Part shown: positions 1 to 10,692 of the stretch, piece by piece | How the letters are laid out: every line of letters begins with the position of its first letter | Numbering within the stretch: position 1 is the first letter of the stretch | Origin: an uncultured Bacteroidota bacterium | Lineage (GTDB): Bacteria > Bacteroidota > Bacteroidia > Chitinophagales > Chitinophagaceae | Direction: 5' to 3' | Assembly: GCA_903905065.1 (NCBI GenBank) | Contig: CAIVEW010000039.1 | Location: 1 to 64,000, forward strand | Length of the DNA: 64,000 nt | The notes under the pieces: generated by a model | Told to the model about the DNA's origin: nothing | The model's input: the letters and a program-made list of their open reading frames with translations, nothing else | Databases searched by the model: none | Position numbers and translations under genes: made by a program

Positions 1-3000
1 CGTACTTGCAGTAAAGCCCAGCGGACCGCTCCATGCATAGCCGGTTGGCGATGCAGTACCGGACGCAGTTGAGGTCAGATTAACAGTACCGCCAACACAA
101 GCAGGACCGTCATTGCCAGCCGTAATGCCGATTGTATTAACCGTCACAGTTGTAGTGCCAGTCGCCAAACAACCTGAACCAGCTGCGGTCACCGTTACTA
201 CATACACACCAGACATGGCCGTAGTTGCGCTGGTTGTCCTGGTAGGGTTCTGTATACTTGCGCTGTACAAAACAGGTCCGCTCCATGCATAGCCGGTTGG
301 CATTGCACTGCCCGATGGCGTCGAAGTTAAATGAACCGTACCGCCTACACAGGCAGGGCCATCATTATCAGCTGCGATGCTCAATGTATTCACTGTAACG
401 ATCGTTGAGCCGGTTGCAACACATCCTGAACCGGTTGCGGTCACCGTGAAGTTGTAGGTGCCAGCCATGTCTGTGGTTATGCTGCTTAGAACCGGACTGT
501 TCGCAGTTGACGTATAACCGACTGGACCGTTCCATAAGTAAGCTCTGCCGGAAGCCGCTGAGCCCGTAGTGTTATCAAACAAAGTAACATTACCGCCAAC
601 GCAAGCCGGGCTTGAATTGGAAGGAACGGTTGCGAGTGTGTTAACAACGACGGGGGTTGTGCCTGTTACAGAACAGCCAGAACCAACTCCGCTCACCGTC
701 AGTGTATAAGTGCCGGCCATCGCTGTAATTACCGAAGTAAGTGTTGGGTTGATGGATGGCGAACTGAAACCAGGACCGCTCCAGGAATAAGTAGTGATCG
801 TCTCCGTGCCGCTGGTGTTTGCCAGCAAATTTACGGTACCCCCAATACAGGCCGGACCGTCATTAGATGGCGCTACCGCTATAGTATTCACGGTCACTGT
901 TGTTGTATACACTGTTGATGGACTGCATGCCGAAGCCGAGCCGCTGCTCACAGTCAACGAATAGGTCGCTGTTGTTGTTGGTGTAACTGTCGGATTCTGT
1001 TGCGACGAAGTAAAGCCGCCCGGCCCCGTCCAGGAGAATAAGGTAGCCCCGCCACCTGGAGTTGCTGTCAGTGAAGCAGTTCCACCAGGACATATAGCAC
1101 CACTGTTTGCCACTGTAGCCGTTGGTACCGGATTAATTGAAACCACCGCCGTGCTTGTAGTCTGGCACGTCAGGCCGGTTGCAATTGCCGTTGCTGTATA
1201 TGTAGTTGTAGCTGCGGGACTTGCCACTACCGAGGTAGTATAGGTTCCGGTATAACCAGTGCCAAGTGTAGTATTGGTATACAACCCTGTTGTTGAGGCC
1301 CATGTATAATTTAATGGGAGTGTATATTTAACGGTAACTGACCAACTGTTTACAATTGCAGTAATACTGTTTGCCACCTTATCAGAAACGGATAATGTCC
1401 AGTTGCTGTTCGGCGCTGTGAGGAATGAAGTAGAAGCCCAGCTCGTTACATCCGAGGTATAAGCACCATTTCCCTGGCCATTAACCAGATCCGCTTTAAA
1501 AGTGCCGGTAAATGGAGCCGTACCCGTAGACAATGCAGCAGTACCCAACGAACTAAATACTGTGTTCGTCAAGTTAGTTCCGCTTTCCCTCCTGAATAGA
1601 TTTAGGTTATGACCGGATGCGTCCGAGATATTTACAACTATATCAGAGAGGCTGCTCATAGACAGATTATTGATCTTCACTTGCACTTCTGTTACAGTAG
1701 CGCTCGCAGGTATACCGCTCACTGCGATAGTCTGTGCGTTCACACCAGTTGTACCATCCGGAACGGTAAAGAGCCCTGACGAATTAAAAGTCGAAGTAAC
1801 ACTGAATACGCCCGAAGAAGGCACGCTCAATATTTGCTGTCCGCCAAGACAGAAAGCAGTCGAAGAAGGCGTGATCACAAATGGGTCTGGCGCATTATTT
1901 ACATTAAATGTTTCTGTCGCAGGACTTCCGCAACCGTTGGCATAAGCGATCGTTACATTACCGGACGTGATGCCATTCACAACCCCCGTAGTGCTGCCAA
2001 TGGTCGCTATACTACTGTTCGTGCTGCTCCATGTTCCGCCGGTTGACGTGTTTGCCAACGTAACAGTTCCTTCTTCACAAACCGACGTACCGCCAGTGAT
2101 CGTCGAAGGTGAATTATTTACTGTAACAACAGCCGTTGCATTTGTACCACAACCGTTGGCATAAGTGATCGTCGTAGTGCCTTGTGAAATTGAGCTAACA
2201 AGACCCGTTACGCTGCCCACTCCGGCAACAACAGGGGAGCTGCTGCTCCATGTGCCACCGGCTGATGTATTACTCAACGTAGCAGATCCGCCCGTACACA
2301 AAATCCGTGTACCTGTTATAGCCGCAGGATTCGCGTTTACCGTTTCTACCCTGCCGGCATTAACACAGCCATTTCCTAATGTATAAGATATATTCGTTGT
2401 GCCGCCACTGATACCAGTTACAATACCCGAAACCGGATCTATTGTACCAATCGATGGCGCAGTGCTGCTCCAGGTACCGCCGGCAGTAGCGCTGCTTAAC
2501 GCGGTACCCACGCCTATGCAGGCAAAGGAAGCACCAGTTATCGGAGCGGGTGTCTGGTTCACTGTTACAGTCACACCTTCCGGTGAGCCGCAACTGTTCG
2601 TATAAGATATATTTACTGTTCCAGCAGCAACCCCAGTTACAATACCACTTAAAGAACCGACGGATGCAACAAGCGTATTGTCGCTAACCCAGTTGCCACT
2701 CACCCCTCCCGGATCGGTTAAAGTAATAGTAACTCCTGTACAAACGCTGAAAGAGCCGGTTATTGGGCCAGGGCTCGCATTGACATCAAACTCGGCAATT
2801 ACAAAACATCCGCTTGGCGCTAAATAGCTGATAATGGCACTGCCTACCGTTGCACCGGCTGTTACCAGGCCGGTTGCGTCCACAGAGGCTACAGAAGGCA
2901 TGCTGCTGCTCCAGGTTCCACCAGACGTTACATCGCTAAGCTGGCTGGTGAGGCCTGTACAGGCGTTAAAGACCCCGGTAATAGGTGCCGGTGAGTTGAC

Positions 3001-6000
3001 ATTTACAGTTGCTGACGCAGCAGCAGCACTGGTACAACCCGTTCCAGGATACGAGACAGTAACGCTGTAAACTCCGCTTGCAGCAGTAGTGGTTGGCGTA
3101 AAGGCCACAGGGCTTGTTGTGCTCGTTGTGCTGTAGCTGTTCGGTCCAGTCCAGTTGTATGACAAAAGGCTGCCGGTACCTGTTACCGCGCCTGCTGTTA
3201 GATTAAATGATGTGTTGATACAAGGTGTAGTAGTTGATGCGGTAAGGCTGGCAACGGTTGGCTGTGCGTTTACCGTAACCGCCGGTGATGTGACAGCCGC
3301 TCCGCTTGTACAACCCGGGCCAGAATAAGATACGGTGACACTATATATGCCGCTTGCCAAAGGATCGGTAGGAGTAAATGCCGTTGTATTCGAACCGCTT
3401 GTGGCAACGTATCCATTAGGGCCACTCCAGTTATACCCGGTCACCGAACCTGTACCGGAAGTTACCCCGGCAGTGAACGTTAACGGAGAACCGGTACAGA
3501 TGAGATTGCTGGAGGCCGCGATGCTGGATACTACCGGCAGCGAATTTACATTTACAGACGGAGCAGTAAACACACTCGAGCTGGTACAACCGGAGTTCGG
3601 ATAGGTAACGGTAACGCTGTATGCGCCGCTTGCTGCCGTAGTAGTAGGCGTATAAACAACACTATTAACAGATGTAGTCGTACTGTATCCGATCGGTCCT
3701 GACCAGTTATAAGATATAAGCGAACCTGTACCCGTCACAGAACCAGCAGTGAACGTAACTGCACCACCCGGACAAAGATCTGTCACAGAAGGCGTAATGC
3801 TGGCAACAGTAGGCACCGGGTTCACCGACACAGAAGCCGTCGCGGGAGCAGATAAACATGCGCCGCTGGCTACGATTGCCGTGTAGGTGCTGGTCACTGT
3901 GGGCGAAGCGTATACCGTTGGCTGTGCATCTCCTGTATACGGAGTAACCAGCGTTGGATCTGTATATAAGCCAGCCGTCGGTGACCAGTTAGGCCCGGGG
4001 CTGCCGTATATGCTTACGTTATCCATATAGGTATTGTCTCCAAATTGGCTGTAACCCTTAAACAGGATATAATTACCAGCGCCTGTATAACTGGTAGGTA
4101 TTGTGCAGGTATACTGGAACCAGCCTGTGGTGCCAGGAGCAGAATTTCCGGAAATATACGGCCCTGAAATTACACCATTGCCCCTCCTGGGAACAAATCC
4201 CAGGGTCGTGGCGCCGGTCAGCGTATTTGACGTATTTACATAGGCGGTGATCCCTTCCAGGGCATACGCCACACCTGTATAGTTAGTCACATCACGGTAT
4301 ACCCAGAACGTTACGATACCACCCGCATAACCAGTGAAGTCAATAGCCGGAGAGCACAAAGTGGCACTCTGGCCTGATGTTATGTTGAAACTATTGAATT
4401 CTGCAACATTCGTTCCATCTTCTGCGCTGGGTAAGGTAGGATATAGGGAACCCGACGCTGTTTGGGAAAACCAGTCGCCTGCAGTACCGCCTATATAAGA
4501 CCATCCATCCACCGGTGTTGTATTCACACTCGGCACGCCGCTTTCCCAGCTCTCTGCAGACAGTAGGGTGGGCACAACGGTAAACGTAACCGCGCCACCC
4601 AGGCATATTGTTCCGGAAGATGGTGAAACAACAGGCACAGCCGGAGTGCTATTGACACTGATCGTAGCGAACGAAGGGCAAGGGTATGTGGATGTGTACG
4701 TGATAATAGTAGTACCTACGGCTACCGCGCTGACCGTGCCCAAAGAAGGGTCGATGGTTGCAACGGAAGGTGCGGAACTTGTCCAGGTACCACCTGCTGG
4801 TGCAGAGCTAAGCGTAGTGCCGGCACCACCTGTGCAAATACTGAGCGTACCCGTAATTGGATTTGCCAGATTCACGGTCACCACCGTAGATGCACTGTAA
4901 CCACATGGGTTAGTAAAATAAATATTAGCTGTACCGCCAGATACGCCGGTAACTATGCCAGTTGATGAGCCCACTGTAGCTACGGCTGCATTGTCGCTGC
5001 TCCAGGAACCGCCCACCGGACTTGCATCCGACAGCGTAATGCTGTAACCGGGACAAACCGCCGACGTATTTCCGGAGATTGCCGGAGGTAACACATCTAC
5101 GGTTACCGTCACATTCGCCGAATTTGTACACGCACCATTCGTTACTGTAGAGGTGATCACATTAACGGTAGTAGTGGGGGTCGTCGTGGGATGATAATAA
5201 ACAGTACTAGCCGCGCCGCCCGTATAAGGAACTGACAGACCAGCGTCTGTATACAGATCAGTTGCTGGCGACCAGCTAACCGGTAATGGGTAACCAATGC
5301 TAACACTGTCCAGGTAGCAGTTGTCGCCATCCTTAGCGTTAAAACTTAGCAGGATATAGTTTGTGGCACCTGTGTAAGATGCAGGGAAGGTACAAGTATA
5401 AGGATACCATTGGCTCGTTGGCGAGGTCGAAGTCCCGGAGATGTACGGGCCTGATATATCCGTTACTCCGTTACGCGGCACGTAGCCCAGCAATGTAGCA
5501 CCGGACAGAGATGGTGTGGTATTAATATACACCGTCATGCCTTCCGTTGCATAAGCAGCAGTATTGTACACCGCCGTTGCATCCCTGAACCAGTCAAAAG
5601 TTAAAGAGGCATTAGATACGCCGCTCAGGCTGAATGAAGGTGAATAAATAGTGGCGCTGCCGGAGAGAATGCTGAAACTGTTCCATTCCAGTACCTTGGT
5701 GCCGTCAGTCGCCGCGCCAATAGTTGGCTCTATTGCCGATGACCCCACCGGGTTAAGCAAACCACCGGTGTGGCCGCCCGCCAGGAAGTTCCAGCCGTCC
5801 ACAGGCGTGCCGGCCGTTGTAGGCACACCGCTCTCCCAGCTTTCTAATGGGATAATGGGCACTGCGCCCGTATTGCTCAGTGTCACACTGCTGCCGTTAC
5901 ATATCACGGCAGTTGATGGGGTGACCACCGGTGCAGGCGGTATGGAGCCGACTATCGCGGTTACTAACCCACGACAACCCGACAAAGGCGTGTAAGTAAT

Positions 6001-9000
6001 GGTAGCTGAGCCTACAGCCACCGCATGAGCCACGTTTGAGGCGGGACCAATGGTCACTACAGACGTATTAGAACTTGACCACGTACCGCCTGCAGGCGTT
6101 GAATTAAGTGTGGTAGTGGTAGCGCCTGTTATACAAAGGTTAGGCGATCCTGTGATCGGATTTGCCACATTTACCGTCACCACTTTCAGTGCGCTGTAAC
6201 CACATATTGTGGTGAACGAGATCGTCGCAGTGCCACCGGAAACGCCGGTAACTACCCCTGTTGATCCGTCAACGGTGGCAACGGCTGTGTTGGCACTGCT
6301 CCAGCTACCAGGCACCACACTTGCGTCAGACAACGTAGTTGTGTAGCCGGGACAGAAAGCAGAGGTTCCTCCTGTAATTGCCGGAGGATATACATTCACG
6401 GTAACCGTAACATTAGCCGAACTGGAACAAGCGCCATTGTGTGCGGTTGCCGTGATCACATTAGCTGTTGTGGCCGGCGTTGTCGTAGGATAATAATATA
6501 TCGGGTTTTGCTGCGCGCCGCTATACGGCGTCCCCAATCCACCATCAGTATAAAGATCTGCTAAAGGAGACCAGGTAGGCACAGGCAGGGCAGTGTTAAG
6601 CTGCACATTATCCATGTAGCAGTTGTCGCCATACTGGCTGTAGAAGTAGAACAGGATGTAGTTGGTAGATCCGGTATAGGCCGTAGGTATGGTGCAGGTA
6701 TATTGATACCATCCGCTTACGCCAGTTCCGGGAGATGAAACACCGGTTATATAAGTGCCGTTGGTGTGCTGCGTACTGCTGCGGGGCACAAAGCCCAGCT
6801 TGGTAGCGCCTGACCCGCTTGGTGCCGTATTAATGTATGCAGTCACACCTTCCAGTGTCTTTGTGAGATAATTCGTCGCGTCCCTGTAGAACCAGAAAGT
6901 CAGGGTCGTACCACTGGTGGGGATTCCCACCATACTGAACGCAGGCGAATATATAGTAGCATTTTTGCCAGCCGTCGCACCGAAACTATTCCACTCCAGC
7001 ATTTTAGAGCCATCTTCTGGCGATACTGTAGGAGAAGTACCGGCCGTGGCACTCAATAAATAGGTAGAAGTTGCAATTACATTCCAGCCATCCACCGGTG
7101 TGCCCAAAGTATGAGGTACTCCGCTTTCCCAGCTTTCAACTGGCAAAAGAGAAGTGGTAGCTTGTGTGGACAGCATTACGCTGCTGCCGTTACACACGGA
7201 TGTGGCAGTGGGAATCATTATCGGCGCATTGGGCACGGCATCTACTGTGGCCGTAACCAGTGCCACACAGGATCCAGGAACAACATAAGATATAGTTGCA
7301 GTTCCCGCGGCAACGGCGCTCAATGAAGTGGTAATCGCTGAACCGCTTACTGTTGCTACACCTGAATTGGAACTCGACCATGTGCCGCCTGCTGCCGAAG
7401 CAGTAAGCGTGGAGGAACCACCGGAGGCACAAAGGTCCCGCGTACCGGAAATTGTTGGCGTAGGGGTAACAGTGACTGTTGCTGTCACTGAATAACCACA
7501 CACCGAATATGTGATGATAGCAGTACCCGCGTTAAGGCCGGTCACGGCGCCCAGCACAGGATCTATCGAGGCATTAAGGCTGCCACCGGCATCCCAGGTT
7601 CCGCCCGTAACCACATCGCTCAGTTGCGTGGGAGCACCTACGCAGATCCGCGAGGCAGTGCCCTGAATAGGCCCGGGAGTGGCGCCAACTGTAACAACCG
7701 CCGTTGCCATACAGCCCGTAGCGGTTATTAAATAAGTTATCGTAGTGGTACCTGTGGCGGCTACCGACGTAACCGTACCATCTGTACCTATAGTTGCCAC
7801 AGATGGGTTACTGCTGCTCCAGGCCCCCCCGCTTGTCTGGGTTCCATCAGCAGCCGTGTCCAGTAATCCAGTGGTCCCGCCGGATGCACATACATTGAGT
7901 ATGCCTCCAATAGGCGGTGTGTTACACACGATATTTACGTAAATATCATCTACTTCCCCGTTTTTGTTACCATGACTGGCATCCCAGAGCTGGCATGCAC
8001 CCGTGCTTAGCGCCCCTTTTATATTTGTTACCCTCAGTCTCGTAATACCCGGGATAGCATCCTGCGGAACGGTGAAAGCAGTTGGTCCATCCGTGATAGA
8101 TGCACCCGACGATGAAACTAAAGGTATATTGTCCGCGGGGTCATCAAAAATACCGCTGTGGTAAAAATCTATCCATGCGTTCTGGGAGAAAGTGGCACCG
8201 GTATTCTTGCCGGTCACAGTTACTGAATAAGTTTTTCCCTGCGCAAGGGTCATGGTCGATGGTGTTAATGTATATACCCCGCCATATCCATTAACCACCG
8301 TGGTAACGTCACACGCAGTATGGCTGGTGGTGGCGCTCGTACTGGCACTACTAATTGTCGTGCTCAGGAGATTCACTGCCGCCGCGCAGCCAAGCGTGGT
8401 AACCGCGCAGTAGGCTGTGGGGGATACGCCATAGTCCGTAACCGTAACTGTAGTAGTTACATTAATTCCGCAAACCGCATAGGTGATAACTGTTGTGCCG
8501 GCAATTTCACCGGCAGTGAATGCCCCCGATGAAGGATCTATGGTACCAACCAGCGTATTACTGCTGCTCCATGCACCGCCTGTCTGGGCATCTGATAATG
8601 CCAATGTGCCTCCACCTGTACCGCTGCCGCTTGCTGCATAGACGGTGCCTGTGTTCCCGGTTATTGCCGGCGGAGTGTTAACGATAACGCTGAATGTGGC
8701 TATAGAACTACAACTGCCGTTATTTCCGGTTACCGTGTACACCTGGCTTGAGCCCGGTGTAACAGACAATGGATTGGATAAGCTGCCGGGCTGCCACAAA
8801 TAGGTTGTAGCGCCGCTTGCCGTTGAAGATGCTGCGCCGCCACTACAAATATACTGTCTAGCGGGGGTTGTAGTTACTGTGGGGGTTGTCGTCACATTCA
8901 CGGTTACTGTATTTTGTGCACTGCAGCTCCCCGTGGTACCGGTGACGGTATATACAGTAGTTACGGTTGCCGTAGTAGTAGGGTTACTGATGGAGGGGTT

Positions 9001-10269
9001 ACTTAATCCCGTGGTTGGTAACCAGGAGTAGGAAGTAGCGCCACCAGCACCCAGCGCGCTGGCCGCATCTGCCGAACAACGGGAAACGGACGACGCTGTA
9101 ACGGTCACGGTTGGCGTTGTACCCACCGTTACACTAAATGTGCCGGTCGCCGAACATCCCGTCGTGGTCCCCGTAACCGTATACACCTGGTTTGAACCCG
9201 GACTTACCGTCAGGGTATTTGTAGTGGCACCGCCCGGAGACCATAAATAGGTGGTAGCGCCCGATGCGGTAGCGGAAACAGAACCTCCGGAACACGCACC
9301 CGCGCTTGCCGGTGTAACATTTATCGTTGGCGTGGCATTCACAGTAACTGCCACTGTAGAATACGAGCTGGTACATCCCGGAGCCGCATAAGTAACAGAC
9401 ATACTAAACGCTCCCGTAGATGCCAAAGTCGGCGCTACTGATACAGTATTTGTACCAATGGGAGAAGTTGCAGCGCTGTATGAATTGGGGCCTAACCAAT
9501 TATAGGATACAAAGGCTCCAAGACCCGCGGTACCTGAAGGCGCACCTGCAGTTAAAGTAAAGGTGCCTCCTGTACACACTGCGGAGGAAGTAGTCGAAAG
9601 TATACCCGCGGTGGGCGGTGCGACTGTTTTAAGCTGGTTGCCGGCAGCAGTAGATATTGTCGCGGTAGGCGCCGTTCCGCCCCAAACAATATTGCCAGCA
9701 GTCGTAGCATTAAATGCGATGAACTTACTGGTGGCGGCGGTACTGGAAAAAGTTGCAGTAAACCATATATAAACTTTGGTACCTATTGTTGCGGGAACCT
9801 GAAAAGTTGTACCTAGTCCACTAAATGTCCCGGTGGTGACTATCGAACCAGGTGTAATTGTTGCAACCGGAGATGCGCCGGTAGGACCTGCCGCATTTCC
9901 TGTCCATATGCTTATGCTGGTCACATCACCACCCGCGCCAAACGAAAGTGTGCTCGCGCCTAGTGAAAACGCTATCGACGTAGGTTGAGTGGTGCTTGCT
10001 CCTAGCGTCCGCACAATATCAAGTTCATAAATAGGCACATTTGTTGCGCCAGGACAAACTGTAGTTGTCCCTACAGCGGAGTTGTTAGCTACCGTAACGG
10101 ATACCGCAGCCTTTGCTTCCTTATTTACAGCAAGCATTCCAAACAGAATGATACCAAATACTTTCAGCCATTTGCCAAATCGCAAATTATTGACCAAACC
10201 TACCGCTCCGGCTCTAGCCTCAGCCGTTAATTTTGCTTTTCCGTAGTTGGTGCTTGTAAAATTGCTCAT
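1..10269 (-). CDS. Giant multidomain Ig-like (BIG2/PKD-like) repeat surface protein, C-terminus beyond left window edge (>=3423 codons here)
   Basis: ATG at 10269-10267 (MSNFTSTNYGKAKLTAEARAGAVGLVNNLRFGKWLKVFGIILFGMLAVNKEAKA, signal-peptide like). Same frame reads ...GTASPTGYAWSGPLGFTAST at position 1. Repeated GGTWSSSN..VATV and VTVN motifs throughout. Not in the ORF track because it lacks a stop inside the window. Confidence 0.9.
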   Translation of the reverse strand, partial: MSNFTSTNYGKAKLTAEARAGAVGLVNNLRFGKWLKVFGIILFGMLAVNKEAKAAVSVTVANNSAVGTTTVCPGATNVPIYELDIVRTLGASTTQPTSIAFSLGASTLSFGAGGDVTSISIWTGNAAGPTGASPVATITPGSIVTTGTFSGLGTTFQVPATIGTKVYIWFTATFSSTAATSKFIAFNATTAGNIVWGGTAPTATISTAAGNQLKTVAPPTAGILSTTSSAVCTGGTFTLTAGAPSGTAGLGAFVSYNWLGPNSYSAATSPIGTNTVSVAPTLASTGAFSMSVTYAAPGCTSSYSTVAVTVNATPTINVTPASAGACSGGSVSATASGATTYLWSPGGATTNTLTVSPGSNQVYTVTGTTTGCSATGTFSVTVGTTPTVTVTASSVSRCSADAASALGAGGATSYSWLPTTGLSNPSISNPTTTATVTTVYTVTGTTGSCSAQNTVTVNVTTTPTVTTTPARQYICSGGAASSTASGATTYLWQPGSLSNPLSVTPGSSQVYTVTGNNGSCSSIATFSVIVNTPPAITGNTGTVYAASGSGTGGGTLALSDAQTGGAWSSSNTLVGTIDPSSGAFTAGEIAGTTVITYAVCGINVTTTVTVTDYGVSPTAYCAVTTLGCAAAVNLLSTTISSASTSATTSHTACDVTTVVNGYGGVYTLTPSTMTLAQGKTYSVTVTGKNTGATFSQNAWIDFYHSGIFDDPADNIPLVSSSGASITDGPTAFTVPQDAIPGITRLRVTNIKGALSTGACQLWDASHGNKNGEVDDIYVNIVCNTPPIGGILNVCASGGTTGLLDTAADGTQTSGGAWSSSNPSVATIGTDGTVTSVAATGTTTITYLITATGCMATAVVTVGATPGPIQGTASRICVGAPTQLSDVVTGGTWDAGGSLNASIDPVLGAVTGLNAGTAIITYSVCGYSVTATVTVTPTPTISGTRDLCASGGSSTLTASAAGGTWSSSNSGVATVSGSAITTSLSAVAAGTATISYVVPGSCVALVTATVDAVPNAPIMIPTATSVCNGSSVMLSTQATTSLLPVESWESGVPHTLGTPVDGWNVIATSTYLLSATAGTSPTVSPEDGSKMLEWNSFGATAGKNATIYSPAFSMVGIPTSGTTLTFWFYRDATNYLTKTLEGVTAYINTAPSGSGATKLGFVPRSSTQHTNGTYITGVSSPGTGVSGWYQYTCTIPTAYTGSTNYILFYFYSQYGDNCYMDNVQLNTALPVPTWSPLADLYTDGGLGTPYSGAQQNPIYYYPTTTPATTANVITATAHNGACSSSANVTVTVNVYPPAITGGTSAFCPGYTTTLSDASVVPGSWSSANTAVATVDGSTGVVTGVSGGTATISFTTICGYSALKVVTVNVANPITGSPNLCITGATTTTLNSTPAGGTWSSSNTSVVTIGPASNVAHAVAVGSATITYTPLSGCRGLVTAIVGSIPPAPVVTPSTAVICNGSSVTLSNTGAVPIIPLESWESGVPTTAGTPVDGWNFLAGGHTGGLLNPVGSSAIEPTIGAATDGTKVLEWNSFSILSGSATIYSPSFSLSGVSNASLTFDWFRDATAVYNTAAYATEGMTVYINTTPSLSGATLLGYVPRNGVTDISGPYISGTSTSPTSQWYPYTCTFPASYTGATNYILLSFNAKDGDNCYLDSVSIGYPLPVSWSPATDLYTDAGLSVPYTGGAASTVYYHPTTTPTTTVNVITSTVTNGACTNSANVTVTVDVLPPAISGNTSAVCPGYSITLSDASPVGGSWSSDNAAVATVGSSTGIVTGVSGGTANIYFTNPCGYSASTVVTVNLANPITGTLSICTGGAGTTLSSAPAGGTWTSSAPSVATIDPSLGTVSAVAVGTTIITYTSTYPCPSFATISVNSTPAVPVVSPSSGTICLGGAVTFTVVPTLLSAESWESGVPSVNTTPVDGWSYIGGTAGDWFSQTASGSLYPTLPSAEDGTNVAEFNSFNITSGQSATLCSPAIDFTGYAGGIVTFWVYRDVTNYTGVAYALEGITAYVNTSNTLTGATTLGFVPRRGNGVISGPYISGNSAPGTTGWFQYTCTIPTSYTGAGNYILFKGYSQFGDNTYMDNVSIYGSPGPNWSPTAGLYTDPTLVTPYTGDAQPTVYASPTVTSTYTAIVASGACLSAPATASVSVNPVPTVASITPSVTDLCPGGAVTFTAGSVTGTGSLISYNWSGPIGYSTTTSVNSVVYTPTTTAASGAYSVTVTYPNSGCTSSSVFTAPSVNVNSLPVVSSIAASSNLICTGSPLTFTAGVTSGTGSVTGYNWSGPNGYVATSGSNTTAFTPTDPLASGIYSVTVSYSGPGCTSGAAVTSPAVTVNAQPTVASLTASTTTPCINTSFNLTAGAVTGTGSLLSYNWTGPNSYSTTSTTSPVAFTPTTTAASGVYSVTVSYPGTGCTSAAAASATVNVNSPAPITGVFNACTGLTSQLSDVTSGGTWSSSMPSVASVDATGLVTAGATVGSAIISYLAPSGCFVIAEFDVNASPGPITGSFSVCTGVTITLTDPGGVSGNWVSDNTLVASVGSLSGIVTGVAAGTVNISYTNSCGSPEGVTVTVNQTPAPITGASFACIGVGTALSSATAGGTWSSTAPSIGTIDPVSGIVTGISGGTTNISYTLGNGCVNAGRVETVNANPAAITGTRILCTGGSATLSNTSAGGTWSSSSPVVAGVGSVTGLVSSISQGTTTITYANGCGTNATAVVTVNNSPSTITGGTSVCEEGTVTLANTSTGGTWSSTNSSIATIGSTTGVVNGITSGNVTIAYANGCGSPATETFNVNNAPDPFVITPSSTAFCLGGQQILSVPSSGVFSVTSTFNSSGLFTVPDGTTGVNAQTIAVSGIPASATVTEVQVKINNLSMSSLSDIVVNISDASGHNLNLFRRESGTNLTNTVFSSLGTAALSTGTAPFTGTFKADLVNGQGNGAYTSDVTSWASTSFLTAPNSNWTLSVSDKVANSITAIVNSWSVTVKYTLPLNYTWASTTGLYTNTTLGTGYTGTYTTSVVASPAATTTYTATAIATGLTCQTTSTAVVSINPVPTATVANSGAICPGGTASLTATPGGGATLFSWTGPGGFTSSQQNPTVTPTTTATYSLTVSSGSASACSPSTVYTTTVTVNTIAVAPSNDGPACIGGTVNLLANTSGTETITTYSWSGPGFSSPSINPTLTSVITAMAGTYTLTVSGVGSGCSVTGTTPVVVNTLATVPSNSSPACVGGNVTLFDNTTGSAASGRAYLWNGPVGYTSTANSPVLSSITTDMAGTYNFTVTATGSGCVATGSTIVTVNTLSIAADNDGPACVGGTVHLTSTPSGSAMPTGYAWSGPVLYSASIQNPTRTTSATTAMSGVYVVTVTAAGSGCLATGTTTVTVNTIGITAGNDGPACVGGTVNLTSTASGTASPTGYAWSGPLGFTAST
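1310..1690 (-). other. Proprotein-convertase P-domain-like segment inside the giant minus-strand protein
   Basis: Translated VKINNLSMSSLSDIVVNISDASGHNLNLFRRESGTNLTNTVF...FKADLVNGQGNGAYTSDVTSW...NSNWTLSVSDKVANSITAIVNSWSVTVKY resembles P-domain pattern. Confidence 0.55.
3970..7140 (-). repeat. Three-copy higher-order repeat (~430 aa): MAM/choice-of-anchor-like module + PKD-like + two BIG2-like modules
   Basis: ESWESGVP...TPVDGW motif three times, W codons at 4546, 5836 and 7129 (spacing 1290 and 1293 bp); each followed by YIS/YITG..., NYILF, DN.Y(M/L)D and WSP...LYTD. Confidence 0.85.
7925..8440 (-). other. GEVED-like domain inside giant minus-strand protein
   Basis: Translated YSVTVTGKNTGATFSQNAWIDFYHSGIFDDPADNIPL...ITRLRVTNIKG...HGNKNGEVDDIYVNIVC, matching the GEVED signature. 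Confidence 0.6.
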
Positions 10270-10692
10270 ACGCCGCAGTTTTTGAGTTTTTATTTATTGT
10301 CTTAAAGTTGTTAAAAAGCCTGTAAATATTACTGTTTCAGCATTTTCGTGCAGTGTTTATTTCGCCACACGCCTTGCATAAATTTTTTCAACCCTTGAAA
10401 TATTCCAGAATAGTAAAATTAGGGGTATAGGTCTTTAAACGGGGATAATTTTTTCTTAACGATAAGTTAATAACAAATTTTGACGTATCCATTGGTAAAC
10501 GCTGCATTACAGCCTGATTTATATGGTACTATAACGCATAGCATGGCCGCAAGGCATTAAATTATGCCCACCATCTATTTGCAAGCTGATTGCTATTACC
10601 TGGTTTATATCTTAGGTAATATAAAATTACAATTATTATCACTGCATTATTTTTTTGATCTCGATATAATGGATAAACGATACGTATGCTCA

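Noticed and set aside
863-9772. Short ORFs in the first 10 kb of the track
   Set aside because: All overlap the long minus-strand frame (1..10269) and are out of frame or antisense to it
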